Source: Acanthococcus lagerstroemiae (lineage: Eukaryota; Arthropoda; Insecta; Hemiptera; Eriococcidae). Taken from it: a DNA stretch of 64,000 bases. The notes below the pieces were generated by a model. The model saw only the letters and a list, made by a program, of their open reading frames with translations. It did not search any database and was not told where the DNA came from. The number at the start of each line of letters is the position of its first letter. The first letter of the stretch is position 1. Below, piece by piece: positions 23,056-35,407 of the stretch. Location: assembly GCA_031841125.1 (NCBI GenBank), contig CM063113.1:26061312-26125311 (forward strand), in the 5' to 3' direction. A program made the position numbers and the translations under genes.

Positions 23056-23223
23056 GTGGCTGAACTAATTTTTGAAACTATGTTGACCTTAATTTGCAAA
23101 CTGTGACATCTGGAGAGCGGGAAGAGGATTACTGCTGGTGATTTTACGCGGAAAATATTTCGGATACCAAGTAGTGGGTTCTCGCTCATGCAATACAGCA
23201 GCAGTAAACTGTTTCTCAAATAA
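23056..23223 (+). pseudogene. Possible terminal exon of a chemoreceptor-like gene, one internal stop
   Basis: After a good acceptor (TTTTACAG) a frame of 56 codons runs to TAA with one internal TGA at codon 17. It reads VAELIFETMLTLICKL, the stop, then RITAGDFTRKIFRIPSSGFS and LMQYSSSKLFLK. The T-A-G-x-F motif followed by a short helix recalls the last exon of insect odorant receptors, but the match is weak and no upstream exon was identified. It could be chance. Confidence 0.25.
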
Positions 23224-23639
23224 GTCATTACCTGTACAATGCCTTAAAACATTGTCTCCGAGCAGCAATGTCCATCACCGTGGATAAAATGCAAAATCCA
23301 TATGAAGGTTCTGGGATAGAGATGATGTTTACTTTTCTGTTCTTCTAGATCATCCCTTAATAAAATCGATGAAATAATAACATTTCAGAGAAAGAGATGA
23401 TAAAGGAAGGTAGATCTCTTTGTGTTCGTTTATAACGGGAAGACTTTTTTTGCCAGACTGGCTCGTATTTTAGATTGATGTCTTTCAACACAGAATTGTG
23501 AAATACGTTATAAGTAAGTTCAATAGAATTTCCTGTCCGCATTAGACAAAATTCCAATTTTTTCCTTCTGCACGCTGAGGTGTACAACAAGGAAACAAAA
23601 CTCTTTTGAACATTCTCTCCAATGCAAACGTCTTCCTGT

Positions 23640-25283
23640 GGTTTCACAAATTCCGAGATCTAAATCCAATATGATTGCCAAACTCAATTTTTTTGATTTT
23701 CAAAAAATTAAAAAATGTCTCTGTACTATACCCAGTATAGACCCGTTCCCCGGTGTGACAAAATTTTCGATCGTATCTCGGCAACAAGTACCAAATTTGG
23801 ACAATGAATTTGGACTCAGTGAGAAAAATTGAGTAGAAATAGGCGGTCATCTCAATTTTTTGATTTTCAAAGGTTCAAAAGTTTTTCCAAACTACATAAG
23901 GCCTTTTTTTCGATGAAAAATTTTTCGGGGTGCCTCCAGTCCGGGATCTGATCACAGCTATTTCACTTTTCGAAACGAATTTAAATCTGTGGTCAAAACT
24001 GAGTCAAAATTGATTTACACTCAATTTTCGACCCAGTATAGCCTCCCCCCACAGTATAACGAAATTCTTGATTGTATATCAGCAACGGAGGGTCATCCCC
24101 AAATTTAGACAGTGAATTTGAACACAGTGAGAAAAAATGAGTAGGAACAGGCAGTTATCTCAATTTTTTTTGATTTTTCAAAGTTTTGAAAGTTTTTTCA
24201 TAATGCATCAGGAATTTTTTTCGGTGAAAATGTTTTCGCAGTGTCTCCGATCCGGAATCTGGTGAAAGCTATTTAACTTTTTGAAACGAATTCAAATCTA
24301 TAGTCAAAACTGAGTCAAAACTAATCCACACTCAATTTTCGACTTAATATAGCCATATTCCTCCGGTGTAACAAAATTTTTGATCGTATCTTGGCAACGA
24401 AGGGTCAGTGCAAAATTTGGACAACGAATCTAAGCTCAGCGAGTAGAATTGAGTAGAGATAGGTGGTTATCTAGATTTTTTTTATTTTCAAAGGTTTTAA
24501 AAATTTCTTCATACTACAGAACAGGCATTTTTTTCAACGAAAAATTTTTCGGCGTGCCTCCGGTCCGGGATCTGGCCGAGACGAATCCAAATCCATTGGC
24601 AAAACTAAGTCAAAACTGATCCAAACTCAATTTTTTACCCAATATAGCCAACCCCCCTTGAGTAATAAAATTATTGATGGTATCTCGGCAAAGAAAAGTC
24701 AGCGCCAAATTTGGAAACAAATCTGAACTCAGCGAGTAAACTTGAGTAGGAAGAGATGATTATCTCAATTTTTTTGATCTTCAAAAATTTTGAAAACTTC
24801 TCCATACTAATATTTTTCCTCCCACAGAGTGACAAAATTTTTGATCATGTCTCGACGACGGAGGGTCTCAGCTCCAAATTTGAGCAACGATTTGAACGCA
24901 GCGAGAATCATTGAGTAGGAATAGGTGGTCATCGCAATTTTTTTGATTTTCAAAAGTTTTGAAAATTTCCTCATACTGGCAATTGGTCGGTGAAAAATAT
25001 TTCGGAGAGCCTCCGGGCCGGGAACTGGTAAACGTTATTTAACTTTTCGAGGCGAATTCAAATCCGTTGTACAAATTGATTCACACTAAATTTTTGACCC
25101 CAGTATAACCCCAAACCCCCTCCGTGTAATGAAATTTTTGATTGTACCTCGGCAACTTAGGGTCAACGCCAAATTTGGACAATGAGTTTGAAATTAGAGA
25201 GAAAAATTGAGTAGGAATAGGCGGTTATCTCAATTTTTTTGATTTTCTAAAGTTTTGATAATTTCTCCATACTTAATGCGTAA

Positions 25284-25314
<31 letters not shown>

Positions 25315-25930
25315 TCGGTGAAAAATGTTTCGGAGTGCCTCCGGACCGGGATCTAGTGAAAACTATTCAACTTTTCGATACACATTCAAATTCATAGTCA
25401 AAACTGATCGACACTCAATTTTCAACCCAATAATAGCCATCCCTCCAGTGTAACAAAATTTTTGATCGTATCTCGCAACGCAGTGTCAACACCAAATTTG
25501 GACAATGAGTTTGAAATTAGAGAGAAAAATTGAGTAAGATTTGATTTCCAAAAATCTTGAAAATTTCTCCGTACTATACAACAGGCAGTTTTTACGGTGA
25601 AAAATGTTTTGGAGTGCCTGCGGTCCGGAACCTTTTAAAAACTATTCAACTTTTCGAGACGAATTCAAATCCTTCGTCAAAATTGATTCACACTCATTTC
25701 TTGACGCCTTATAGTCTCCTCCTCCCAGTGTAACAAAATTTTTGAACGTATTTCGGTAAAGGAGGGTCAGCGCTTTAATTTGGGCAATAAATTTGAACTC
25801 AACGAGAAAAACTGAGCAGGAATATGTGGTTATCTCAACTTTTTTGATTTTTGAAAATTTTGAAAAATTTTCCATACCTACATCAAGCAATTGTTTCGCA
25901 AAAAATTATTCGGAGAGTCTCCGGGCTGGG
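23640..25930 (+). repeat. Diverged satellite array, ~300 bp unit, about eight copies
   Basis: The phrase TTTTTGATCGTATCTCGGCAACG recurs in variant form near 23765, 24066, 24378, 24670, 24840, 25137, 25458 and 25739, that is every 280-320 bases except one shortened unit. Each unit also has a GGTCAGCGCCAAATTTGGACAATGAATTTGAACTC block, a TCTCAATTTTTTTGATTTTCAAA block and a CGGAGTGCCTCCGGTCCGGGATC block. The same unit makes up the interior of the foldback element at 35836-40870. Confidence 0.85.
25287..25315 (+). repeat. Poly(T) run inside the satellite array
   Basis: Uninterrupted T run of about 29 bases within one satellite unit, possibly a replication-slippage product. Confidence 0.9.
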
Positions 25931-26135
25931 ACGATGCTTCTGTCAACGTCGACAGGGTTTCAGGGATGGAAGCTATAATATATAAATAATCAAAAGCTAA
26001 CCAAACATTTAAATTCCGTAAAAACAAAGTTATTAGTACCACTGGTAACACCTCGTTGAACTCTTTCCGATGGTACTGAATAATTTTTTTCCCTTCGAAA
26101 TTTTATCGCTTGGTTGACTTGTGTATATTGGCGTC

Positions 26136-27060
26136 CTACTGATACCCTATAATAAGCTTAGAACTATACCTAATTGTGAAAAAATGGATTTCCAAAGTGC
26201 ATCTGAAATTAACGAGAAAATTGAATTCAGAAATACCTACTGTTTTTCCTCTCCCACCCATCAATTTCATTTTCCTTATTTTATGTGACAATGCTCTTAA
26301 GATTTCAAACTCTGTGCCCTTCGTCGCGGGTTGATGCAAGTGAAACAAAAAAAACGTTAAAAAAACATTGCCCCCACCCCCATATCGACAGCTGTGACGG
26401 GTATAATACCTGACTTTTCTGTAGAAAAGTCGGTAACATCTTGATAGTCTTGGTTCAATTCCACGTCTTGTAATAGTTGAAAACACAAGGCAATGTATTA
26501 ACAAATATGTGCACCCCATTAAGGTTCTTCTAAGAAATTTTTATGCGAAAACATAATTTACTATAACACTCCTTATCATGCACAAAATTCATCGTACTAA
26601 ATCGACCGACGAAGTAAAATTCATACTTTTCCAAACTAGCTTGTAGGGTAAGGGGGTAATCGAGGTCGCGGGGTAACAACGATCACCTACTTTTCACATG
26701 TAGGAAGATAGGTAAAACGTTCGAACTAGTGTTTTAGGACACAGAAGAACATAAAAATAGTTAGAGATAACACTGTCAAGTTCGTGTAAGAATTTTTTCA
26801 TTTTATATTACAAATTATCACGTTTTTGAGTTTCGCTTCTAATTTGTCTAATTTTTCATTTGGATCATTCTTCAAAAACGTTGATATTTCAGGTATGTTT
26901 TTACATGGAGGAAAGTAGGAGATATTTGAACTTTTTTTGATGGGAGTCGTTAAGAGGCGTTCTGTATAACATATTTGGTGAGATAGGGCCGACAGTGAGA
27001 GGATTCTGTATTCTGGCATTGCAATCAAAATGATGAATGCCATGCCGAAGAACACATGAA
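26136..27060. other. Unassigned stretch with a degraded zinc-finger-like fragment
   Basis: 26370-26430 resembles 42088-42165 in the same orientation (AAACATTGCCCCC.CCCCC, then TGTGACG.GT.TAATACC, then a GAAAAGTCGGTAA motif). The 42 kb copy reads as a C2H2-like finger; this one is interrupted. A TAGGGTAAGGGGGTAATCG motif at 26645 is typical of a DNA transposon end and has an inverted partner near 43616-43640. Nothing else is supported. Confidence 0.35.
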
Positions 27061-27065
27061 AAAAC

Positions 27066-27143
27066 TGCTTTCGCTTCGCGAAAGCAGTACCGACTTTTCG
27101 GCCTTCGGCCGAAAAGCACTCGGAACTCGCTTCGCTCGTTCCT
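27066..27143. repeat. Three consecutive short hairpins
   Basis: GCTTTCGCTTCGCGAAAGC (7 bp stem, CTTCG loop), then a 23-base hairpin with stem CTTTTCGGCC and loop TTC, then GGAACTCGCTTCGCTCGTTCC (short stem with an imperfect palindrome). The cluster is GC-rich against an AT-rich background. Confidence 0.8.
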
Positions 27144-27286
27144 CGCGAAATCAAGACACTGTCGACATTCAAGGCGGAAACGTGTAAGACCGAAACATTT
27201 GTATAATACAACAAAACTACGCGGCTATCAAAATTCGATTTCGTATAAATTAAATCCCAAACAACATCGAGTACATAAGTCGCCTT

Positions 27287-28184
27287 GCGCTTCTTATGCT
27301 GAACTTAAATTGAGGAAACTCGTGAACGACTCAACCGATTGTCATCAAACTTTCACCAATACAACTTCGAGTACTTCTCTATAATGTACCAAAATTTGGA
27401 ATCAAATGATTCGATAGTTCCTGAGATTTTTGTGCCACAAATTTTGTCCTCAAGGAAAACTCACGAACGGCTCGACCGATTGCCTTCAAAAGCTTATTTT
27501 AACAACTTCGAGTACTTCTCCATAATATACCAAAATTTGGAATCAATTGATTCAATAGTTTCTGAGATTTTCTTCCCACAAAATTGCGCTTCTTATGCTG
27601 AACTTAAATTGAGGAAACTCGTGAACGACTCAACCGATTGTCATCAAACTTTCACCAATACAACTTCGAGTACTTCTCTATAATGTACCAAAATTTGGAA
27701 TCAAATGATTCGATAGTTCCTGAGATTTTTTTGCCACAAATTTTGTCCTCAAGGAAAACTCACGAACGGCTCGACCGATTGCCTTCAAAAGCTTATTTTA
27801 ACAACTTCGAGTACTTCTCCATAATATACCAAAATTTGGAATCAATTGATTCAATAGTTTCTGAGATTTTCTTCCCACAAAATTGCGCTTCTTATGCTGA
27901 ACTTAAATTGAGGAAACTCGTGAACGACTCAACCGATTGTCATCAAACTTTCACCAATACAACTTCGAGTACTTCTCTATAATGTACCAAAATTTGGAAT
28001 CAAATGATTCGATAGTTCCTGAGATTTTTTTGCCACAAATTTTGTCCTCAAGGAAAACTCACGAACGGCTCGACCGATTGCCTTCAAAAGCTTATTTTAA
28101 CAACTTCGAGTACTTCTCCATAATATACCAAAATTTGGAATCAATTGATTCAATAGTTTCTGAGATTTTCTTCCCACAAAATTA
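27287..28184 (+). repeat. Tandem repeat, 299 bp unit, three copies, each a diverged dimer
   Basis: GCGCTTCTTATGCTGAAC starts at 27287, 27586 and 27885; the three units are almost identical. Within a unit two ~150 bp halves are related (both contain CTCAACCGATTG or CTCGACCGATTG, AACTTCGAGTACTTCTC and CAAAATTTGGAATCAA). This is a higher-order dimer that was recently triplicated. The open frames across it carry no recognisable protein. Confidence 0.9.
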
Positions 28185-28189
28185 AGGTG

Positions 28190-31100
28190 TACATATATAT
28201 ATATATATATACATATGCAGGACGGCTTTTTCGCTTCTTTTTCATATATAAAGCGACGTTTTCACCTCATATACGGAGGCGAAAACGAAAAATCGGAGGT
28301 GAAAACGTAAGGCACTGTATCTCGATAATTTAGGCTTCTACCGGCTAGGCAATCCCCTGGGCAAATTTTTGGCTGGAGGCGAAAAAACCCACATACATCA
28401 GACATATACGTTTTAGTGCATGGTACCTCTCACCAGACAGCGCTAGTGTCACTTGTAAATCATATAATGAGACTTTTTCACCTCCAAACATAACTGAGCA
28501 TTTTCGCCTCCGATTCGCGGCAACAACGCATTAGTGATTGAATTAATATTAAACTCGGAGGTTTCCTACTTGCTTGTATGCCTGGAGGTGAAATGTTCCC
28601 TTCACATATTAAACGTCGCTGTGTACTTGTATATGAAAAAGAGGCGAAAAAGCCGCCCTGCAAAAATATACCTTTAAAATTTCGTTTTCGCCTCCGTATA
28701 TGAGGTGAAAACGTTGCTTTATGTACAAAAATGAGCGAATAAGACCTTCTTTAAAAAAAAAAAATGTATATAATATTGTATATCATAACCCCCATGTTAA
28801 AGATTGTAAGTAGAAATTACTGCACCGAAAAGTTTACCACAATTGATAGATGATGTATGTAGTTTTTTCGCCTCCAGTCAAAAATTTGCCCAGGGGGTTA
28901 CCTGCTGGCCTGTAGAAGCTTAAATTATTGAATACATGTCTTCGTTTCACCTCCGTCTATAGGTAAAACGTCGCTGTACACAGGATTAGTCAGTTTCTTC
29001 CGCAATAGAAAATCCATTACGCTAAGATCTGTATCGTTTTTCGTATTCACGAATAGTTCACGTGTAACGATAACAAAGCGTACGTAATTTGGAAGATAAC
29101 ACATTAGTCATATTCGTTCAGCCTGACGATTTTCCTATGCGAGGAAAACCAACTAACCTGTATATGAAACAGGAGAAGCCGTCTGAAAGATATACCTTTA
29201 GAATTTCGTTTTCCCTCCTATTAAGGTGAAAACGTCGCTTATGTATGAAAAGGGCAAAAGCGCCTGCAAAGATAAATATATACCCCGAGAAACATGATGA
29301 TCAGATCGAGAAGGTCACAGGTTTACATTTCCCTACTCTAAGACATTGTAATAACACAGTTCGGAATGGCATGAATTTTTTTAGTCTGAGGAAGAGGTTC
29401 AGAATAACAAATAAAACTTACAGAGGCGAAAACCGCCTGAAAAGATATACCTTTAGATTTCATTTTCGCCTCCGTATATGAGTGAAAACGTCGCTTAATA
29501 TATAAAAGAGCGAAAAAGCCGCCCTGCAAGTATTATTATATACCCGCGAGAACATGATGATCAAGATCGAGAAGTCACAGGTTTACCATTTCCCTATACT
29601 CTAAGACAGTTGTAAATAACACAGTTCGAAATGGACATGAATTTTTTTTGTCTGAGGAAGAGGTTCAAGAATAACATAATAAGAAACTTACAGAGGCGAA
29701 AGCGCCTGAAAAAATTACCTTTAGATTTTTTTCGCCTCCGTATATGAGGTAAAAGTATAAGAAAAAGGGCGAAAACCCTGAAAGATATTATTAACACGGA
29801 CATTGATCAAGATTGAAAAAAGTGGATTACCATTTCCTATATCTAGAATTAAAAACTTAGAATACTTTTTAGGTCGAAAAAGGTGAAAAGTATCAAGTTA
29901 GAAAGCTTACAAGCGAAAAAGGTGAAATGATATTACTTAAATTGTTAATGCCCCTAAGTTAAACTTCCTCATAATGAAAAGAAAAGGCAAGTTATTTACT
30001 ATACCAGAATTATACAAATCGGAAGGTCAAGTTTACTTACCAAACGTAAAATTAAAAGAAACTTTCAGAGGAATGCCGTTCCTGTAGTTGAGGAAGAGGT
30101 TCGATTTACATATAAGAAAACGAGGCGAAAGCCTGAAAAGAAACAAAGTTCCTTTGCTCCATATATATTAAAACGATTTATAAATGAAAAGGCATAAATT
30201 CCTTCTGCAAAAGTAAATAAAATCGAGAAAATGATATTTAGATCGAGAAGGTAAGTAATTACCCTATAATAAGAACTTAATGAACGAATGCCGCGAAAAT
30301 TTTACTTAAGAGTTCAAGCTACTAAAATAATTACGAGGGAAAAGCGCCCTGAAAGATAACCTTTATTTCTATTCAGACTATAAAGGAAACGTTGCTTATA
30401 TATAAACTGAGGACGATAAGACCAGTATAAGATATTACATAGCGAAAACATCTGAAAATAAGTTAAGGTTTACTTTTCCGAATCAGAAATTAAATAACAA
30501 GTCGGAAATGCCTGAATATTTTTATCTAGAAGAGGTTCAGAATAATAAAGAAACTACAAGGGAAAAAGCCGCCCTAAAGATAATTTAATTTCGTTTTCGC
30601 CTCTATATGAGGTGAAAACGTGCTTTATAATAAAAAGAGGCGAAAAAGCCGCCCTGAAGATATTATTATATACCCGCAGAACTATGATCAAGATCGAAAG
30701 CAAGTTACCTTTCCCTATATAAGAATTGTAAATAACCAGTTCGGAAAGGACATGAATTTTTTTATCGAGAAGGTTCAAGAATAACATAATAAGAAACTTA
30801 CAGAGAAAAAAGCGCCTGAAAAGATTACCTTTAAGTTGTTCGCCTCCGATAGAGGTGAAAACGTCGTTATATATGAAAGAGGCGAAAAAGCCGCCCTGCA
30901 AAGATATTTATATACCGCGAACTGTATCAAGATCGAAAGGTACAGGTTTATAAAAATTCCAAACCTAAGACATTTAAATAACACAGTTCGGAATGGACAT
31001 GAATTTTTTTAGTCTGAGGAAGAGGTTCAAGAATAACATAATAAGAAACTTACAGAGGCGAAAAAGCCGCCCTGAAAAGATATACCTTTAGAGTTTCGTT

Positions 31101-31260
31101 TTCGCCTCCGTATATGAGGTGAAAACGTCGCTTTATATATGAAAAAGAGGCGAAAAAGCCGCCCTGCAAAGATATCATCGTATACCCGCGAGAACATTTG
31201 TTTTCGCCTCCATATATGAAGCGAAAAAGTCGCTTTATATACAAAAATGAGGTGAAAAAA
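28190..31260. repeat. Satellite array with GAGGCGAAAAAGCCGCCCTG motif, heavily degraded centre
   Basis: A unit of roughly 250-350 bp alternates (T)TCGCCTCCGTATATGAGGTGAAAACG, GAGGCGAAAAAGCCGCCCTGCAAAGATAT, ATCAAGATCGAGAAGGTCACAGGTTTACC and ACAGTTCGGAATGGACATGAATTTTTTTAGTCTGAGG. Copies at both edges (28200-29560 and 30900-31260) keep the motifs, while copies from about 29700 to 30700 have lost many single bases scattered along the unit. Confidence 0.8.
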
Positions 31261-31451
31261 GATCCTCTTTGAAAAAAATGTACATACCATCATGTATACA
31301 GAAAAAATTGGAACAAAATAAACAACAGGTGTCTGAACTGAAACCTGAAATATAATAACTACAGACGTGCTGAAAAGAAATACACTGACGAATTTCATTG
31401 CCTCAATCCTGCTTTCAGACAAGAAGGCGATGTTTCTTTGTAGAATTTATA

Positions 31452-31619
31452 AGAATTTCATGCGGTGACGAGAGAAATATGATGATTATGTGTGTCTGCT
31501 GCAACTCAGTGACCAACATGCGATTGCAGTATACCTGAATGAAAAGATATTGATTTCAAACAATAGGCCCCAGGAAAAGTACGCGAAGAGTCCGAACAAG
31601 CCTGCTTATCGCACACTGG
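31452..31619 (+). pseudogene. Unrecognised coding-like fragment
   Basis: A frame reads REKYDDYVCLLQLSDQHAIA, continues through VYLNEKILISNNRPQEKYAK, and stops at TAA. The upstream frame (FHAVTRE) connects only with a one-base shift. Residue composition looks protein-like, but I recognise no family. Confidence 0.3.
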
Positions 31620-31926
31620 AGGATGAGACGTAAACATGTGCTGCAAAAGTATTGGCAACGTTGCTGGAGGCCAAAATGGCCAATTATGTAAAAAAGAAAT
31701 ACAAAAGGAGGCGAAAAGTATAAACTATGTTCGGAGGTGAAAGGGACTATATACATAATGTATACACTCGGTGATAAATTTTGAGAAATCCTTACCCCTC
31801 TCAGGTTGCCTCTTATGACATCAATGCTCTGATTCTAAAATTACAAAGTATACACTTCTAAACCCATTTTTTCTGGCGGAGGCGAGGGCGTCTGCGTTAT
31901 GTATGGAGGTGAAAAGGATTCCCTGC

Positions 31927-31928
<2 letters not shown>

Positions 31929-31991
<63 letters not shown>

Positions 31992-31996
31992 TATAT
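31929..31996. repeat. (AT)n microsatellite
   Basis: About 65 bases of alternating TA, interrupted once near the right end. ORFs predicted through it are artefacts. Confidence 0.95.
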
Positions 31997-32278
31997 ATAC
32001 TTATTTGCAATACGATCCGGCACCAGTACCCGGGAAGGCCCTTTTGGCACCAGTGTATATAAGTAATACAATTGTGATTCGTTGAGGCACCGTTCAATTT
32101 TACAGATTTAATAGTATTGGAGCACCAGTATATTTATATAAAGAACGTCCTCATGACACCATGCGTTGTTGTCAAATGGAAAGAATTCTACCGGTTCGAG
32201 GATGGATTTCTCTTTTGTAATTTTCATCGCCTTGGAATAAACGTGCGGATAACATGTTAACGGAGTTTGAATTTTGTC

Positions 32279-32800
32279 AGCGGCGGATTAAGGCACAGGC
32301 ATCACAAGCACGTGCTTGTGTCCGCGCGCTAAAATGTCCGCGCGCCAATTTTTTGAAAAAAAAAAAAAAAAAAAATTCAAGTGATAAATTAATTATTAGT
32401 TTATAATTGTAACTTTGAGTTTGGCTTCATCGCTGAAGTCTCCGGAAAACTTCCTGTGAGAATTTTTGTTGTTTTCAAAATATCTTCTACTTCCGTTCCA
32501 GCAAGATTTGACGAAAAAGAAAATTTTTTCTCCAAATGCCAAATGCTATGCAGGCTTCTTGTCGCGGGTTTTCAGCTCAGACAGTAAAGAATCAATAATT
32601 GGTAAAAATACCGATATTTTGAACTTCAATCGTTCATCACATTCTAGTTCATTGTCTCGTGTTTGTCAACTCGTAATTTTCGAGTCACTTTCCGTCGATT
32701 TCTTTCAAAACCGCATTCTGACAAACAAATATCATCAGCTTTTTCTTCAAATTTTTCGAATTCATTTCGAGTTTTCTCTACTAAACTAGTTAGAGTATAT
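32279..32800 (-). pseudogene. hAT/ZMYM1-like (DUF4371 type) transposase fragment
   Basis: On the minus strand, fragments read NEFEKFEEKADDICLSECGF and ISVFLPIIDSLLSELKTRDK in broken frames. These match the segment of ZMYM1-like hAT transposases just before the dimerisation domain, the same segment seen at 48700-49100. CAGCGGCGGATTAAGGC at 32279 resembles a hAT terminus and is followed by a CAAGCACGTGCTTG palindrome. Confidence 0.5.
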
Positions 32801-33033
32801 CGTAATACTGAATTACTTGAATAATATTTTGATCAACAGCTTGTAGAGATGTGCTAACTCGTACTGCTTGCCTCATTCAGACTAACGTACCAACTACCAA
32901 ATATATTTCGATAACAAAAGTAATGGTCAAACCGCACACAGTATGTGACTCACATCCGGATTTCGAAAACTCATAATCGCCAATTTTTTTATCTAGCTCT
33001 GGAACGTGTCTACTTGGCATATTTTTAAACATC

Positions 33034-33243
33034 TTGAGGTACGCGCGTAAATCAGCTGTTAACAGCACGTCAGAAGTCGACGATTTATTTCGCACTCATT
33101 TACTGGGTCAGCTTCATCCCCCTATCCCTAGGCAGGATGACCAGGTCTTCAAGACCATAATGAAAAAGGAATTCTCTCGCGCATTCCAGCAGTTGTACTC
33201 TCAGTGCTGTATTGTGAAGCAGGCAGACCTTCTTGAATCGTAA
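33034..33243 (+). CDS. Unrecognised short ORF
   Basis: The 69 residues include DDLFRTHLLGQLHPPIPRQD and MKKEFSRAFQQLYSQCCIVK. The sequence is less biased than random frames here and could be a gene fragment. No domain, splice context or family was recognised. Confidence 0.25.
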   Translation: MRYARKSAVNSTSEVDDLFRTHLLGQLHPPIPRQDDQVFKTIMKKEFSRAFQQLYSQCCIVKQADLLES

Positions 33244-34379
33244 AAAAATGAAAGTAAATTTCCTGTACAAATTGTCGCCTCTAGAAAATTATTTCGGGAA
33301 TTTCGCGATCTAATGGTGTAGTCGAGCAAACATAGAGAACGTACAGTTGAAATTAATTCTCTGATTACGAATCAATGATGTCAGAAATAATTTTATTGAA
33401 TCGGTACATCAGGCAAGGTTCATATACAGTACATACTGTAGTTAATTTGAAAGATATGTGCAGGAATATGGTATGCCAGAGGAAACATAATACGTGTTGG
33501 TGAAGATGACTTTGTGACGTCTGTATTCTCAGTGCGTCTCCCTTGCAATAAAATGTCTCACCCTCCCTCTTGGAAGATTGAAGATGCCAGTGCCAAGTAA
33601 TGTGCTACGCAAACTAATAGGCCTTCTGTAGTAGTCAATTGCCATAAAAAAGCTTGTACAGACGCTAAGGCAAAAATAAACACAAAATAAACAGTACATT
33701 TAGTTATCCTTAAAAATAGAAAAATAACTCAATTGTTGCAAATAGTAACTAAAAAAAAAAAAAAAATTGAACATAAATTATTTTTAGAAAAGGAATGACT
33801 GACTAGGTCTTTCTTTTAGGGTAAATAAAAATGAGTAAGAAACCATAATGAGTTACCTATTAATTACTCTTCATCAGAGGCGCTGAAAGAACATTTTTCG
33901 GGGGGGGGCACTAATAAAGACATTTTAGAGCAAATAATTACAGTATGTACGTATAGCGATTAAAATATTTGTTGGAAAAAATTATAGAAGGACTGCGTGA
34001 TTAATAATGAAATTAATTCAATTATTCATCTGTAATTTGAGTTTGACCGAGGATCAGTTGAGCGGGTGGGGGGGGGGAATAAAATGCCCCTCTTGCCCTC
34101 CCATCTCCAGCGCCCCTGCTCTTAATGCCAATCAAGTATTTGTTTACAGTGCCGCACTCATACCGAAAAGAAGAAAAAACAAATAATGAAGGCAGTTCTA
34201 CAAAGTGTCACAGTGCACTTCGAATTTATAAGCCCGTTGCCAGATTACAGGAGGACTGATATTGTAAATGATAATATCACTTTCCTTACAAAATGTTTCG
34301 TCATACAGAATTTTCGGTCAAGTATAAATGTACCCTTTGTGTTGGGTTGTCGCTTTTGGCCGAAGACAATCGACTAGAC

Positions 34380-34588
34380 CAGGGACGTACCGAACAGTTT
34401 TTCCTTGGTGGAGTGGGGGGGGGGGTACAAGTTGTGGAAGTCCCAACTGACTTAACTCAGAATTCCCAAGTATCAAAGCAAAAAAAAATCTTTTAACTTG
34501 TTGGATTTTCCCAACTCGCCTGACTGCTGAGTGAAAAATTCTTACGGAGGGGAGGAAAGGTTGCTCCCCCCCCATTGTACCGTTCCTG
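34380..34588. mobile_element. CAGGGACGTACC MITE (copy 2), hAT-like
   Basis: Termini are CAGGGACG and CGTTCCTG, and the flanks GACTAGAC / GACTAGAT form a 7 of 8 target duplication. Interior blocks are shared with 18081-18345. Confidence 0.65.
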
Positions 34589-35407
34589 GACTAGATATTT
34601 TTTTCATCTTCCCTTTCATCGATTTTCATAATTTTAGCTAGCAGGTGTAGAACTTTTGTGGCCTTTTTTATTATCAGTCAGAGAAAATCGAACACCAACC
34701 CAATCTTCAAGTTCATAAGACATAGGTATATGTAGATTCCTGTCAGATAAATCTCAATCAATTTCTCTTGGAGCATTCACCGAAAGTCTCCAAGGCTTCA
34801 AAAAAAAAACAAAAAAACAAAAAAAACCTGTTGCAAATTGGTGATGTCAGATTCGATACACATCCCTAGTTTGCAACAGCGTGTTGCAAACTGGATCACG
34901 TAGTATATTTCGGTTCTAGTTCGCAACATTCGAGTATATTCAATTCTGAAAGGTAATAGCGGATAGTTTTTTCTTAAATTGTTGCTAAAAATACTTATAA
35001 TTTTGATAAAAGCTCTCTCCTGCGATTTTTATAATGTTGGAGCCATTTCTGAAACAAATTTCATCATGCCGTCATACCGTTCTTGTTAAGGAATATCGAG
35101 AAATCAAAGAATCAGCTGACTACGTTCAGTCAAGATTTTATTTTAAATTACAAACCACAGGTGAGAAGTTGGGAAGTATTTCACTGTGCTCAGGGAGCTG
35201 TCTGATCCCTCTAAGAAATATCACAAATAAATTCTGCGGAATACAATCTTATTCTTATCACTTGAAGTTAAGGTTGTTGCAAACTGGGGTACTGTTGCAA
35301 ACTGGCGCAACCACCCTATGTGGACTTAGGCTACACTAAATTAAAGTCTAGAAAAATGAAACTTCATCGAACTCGAAGTGAAAATGCTTGTGATAATAAT
35401 TGTAGGT

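Noticed and set aside
27287..28184. CRISPR-like array
   Set aside because: Units are 299 bp with no spacer structure, and the context is eukaryotic.
27339..28185. Three overlapping 82-114 codon reading frames with identical sequence
   Set aside because: They are the 299 bp tandem repeat read in frame; the period is not a multiple of three and no protein family is visible.
31841..32097. Long Ile/Tyr-rich reading frames
   Set aside because: Translation of an (AT)n microsatellite.
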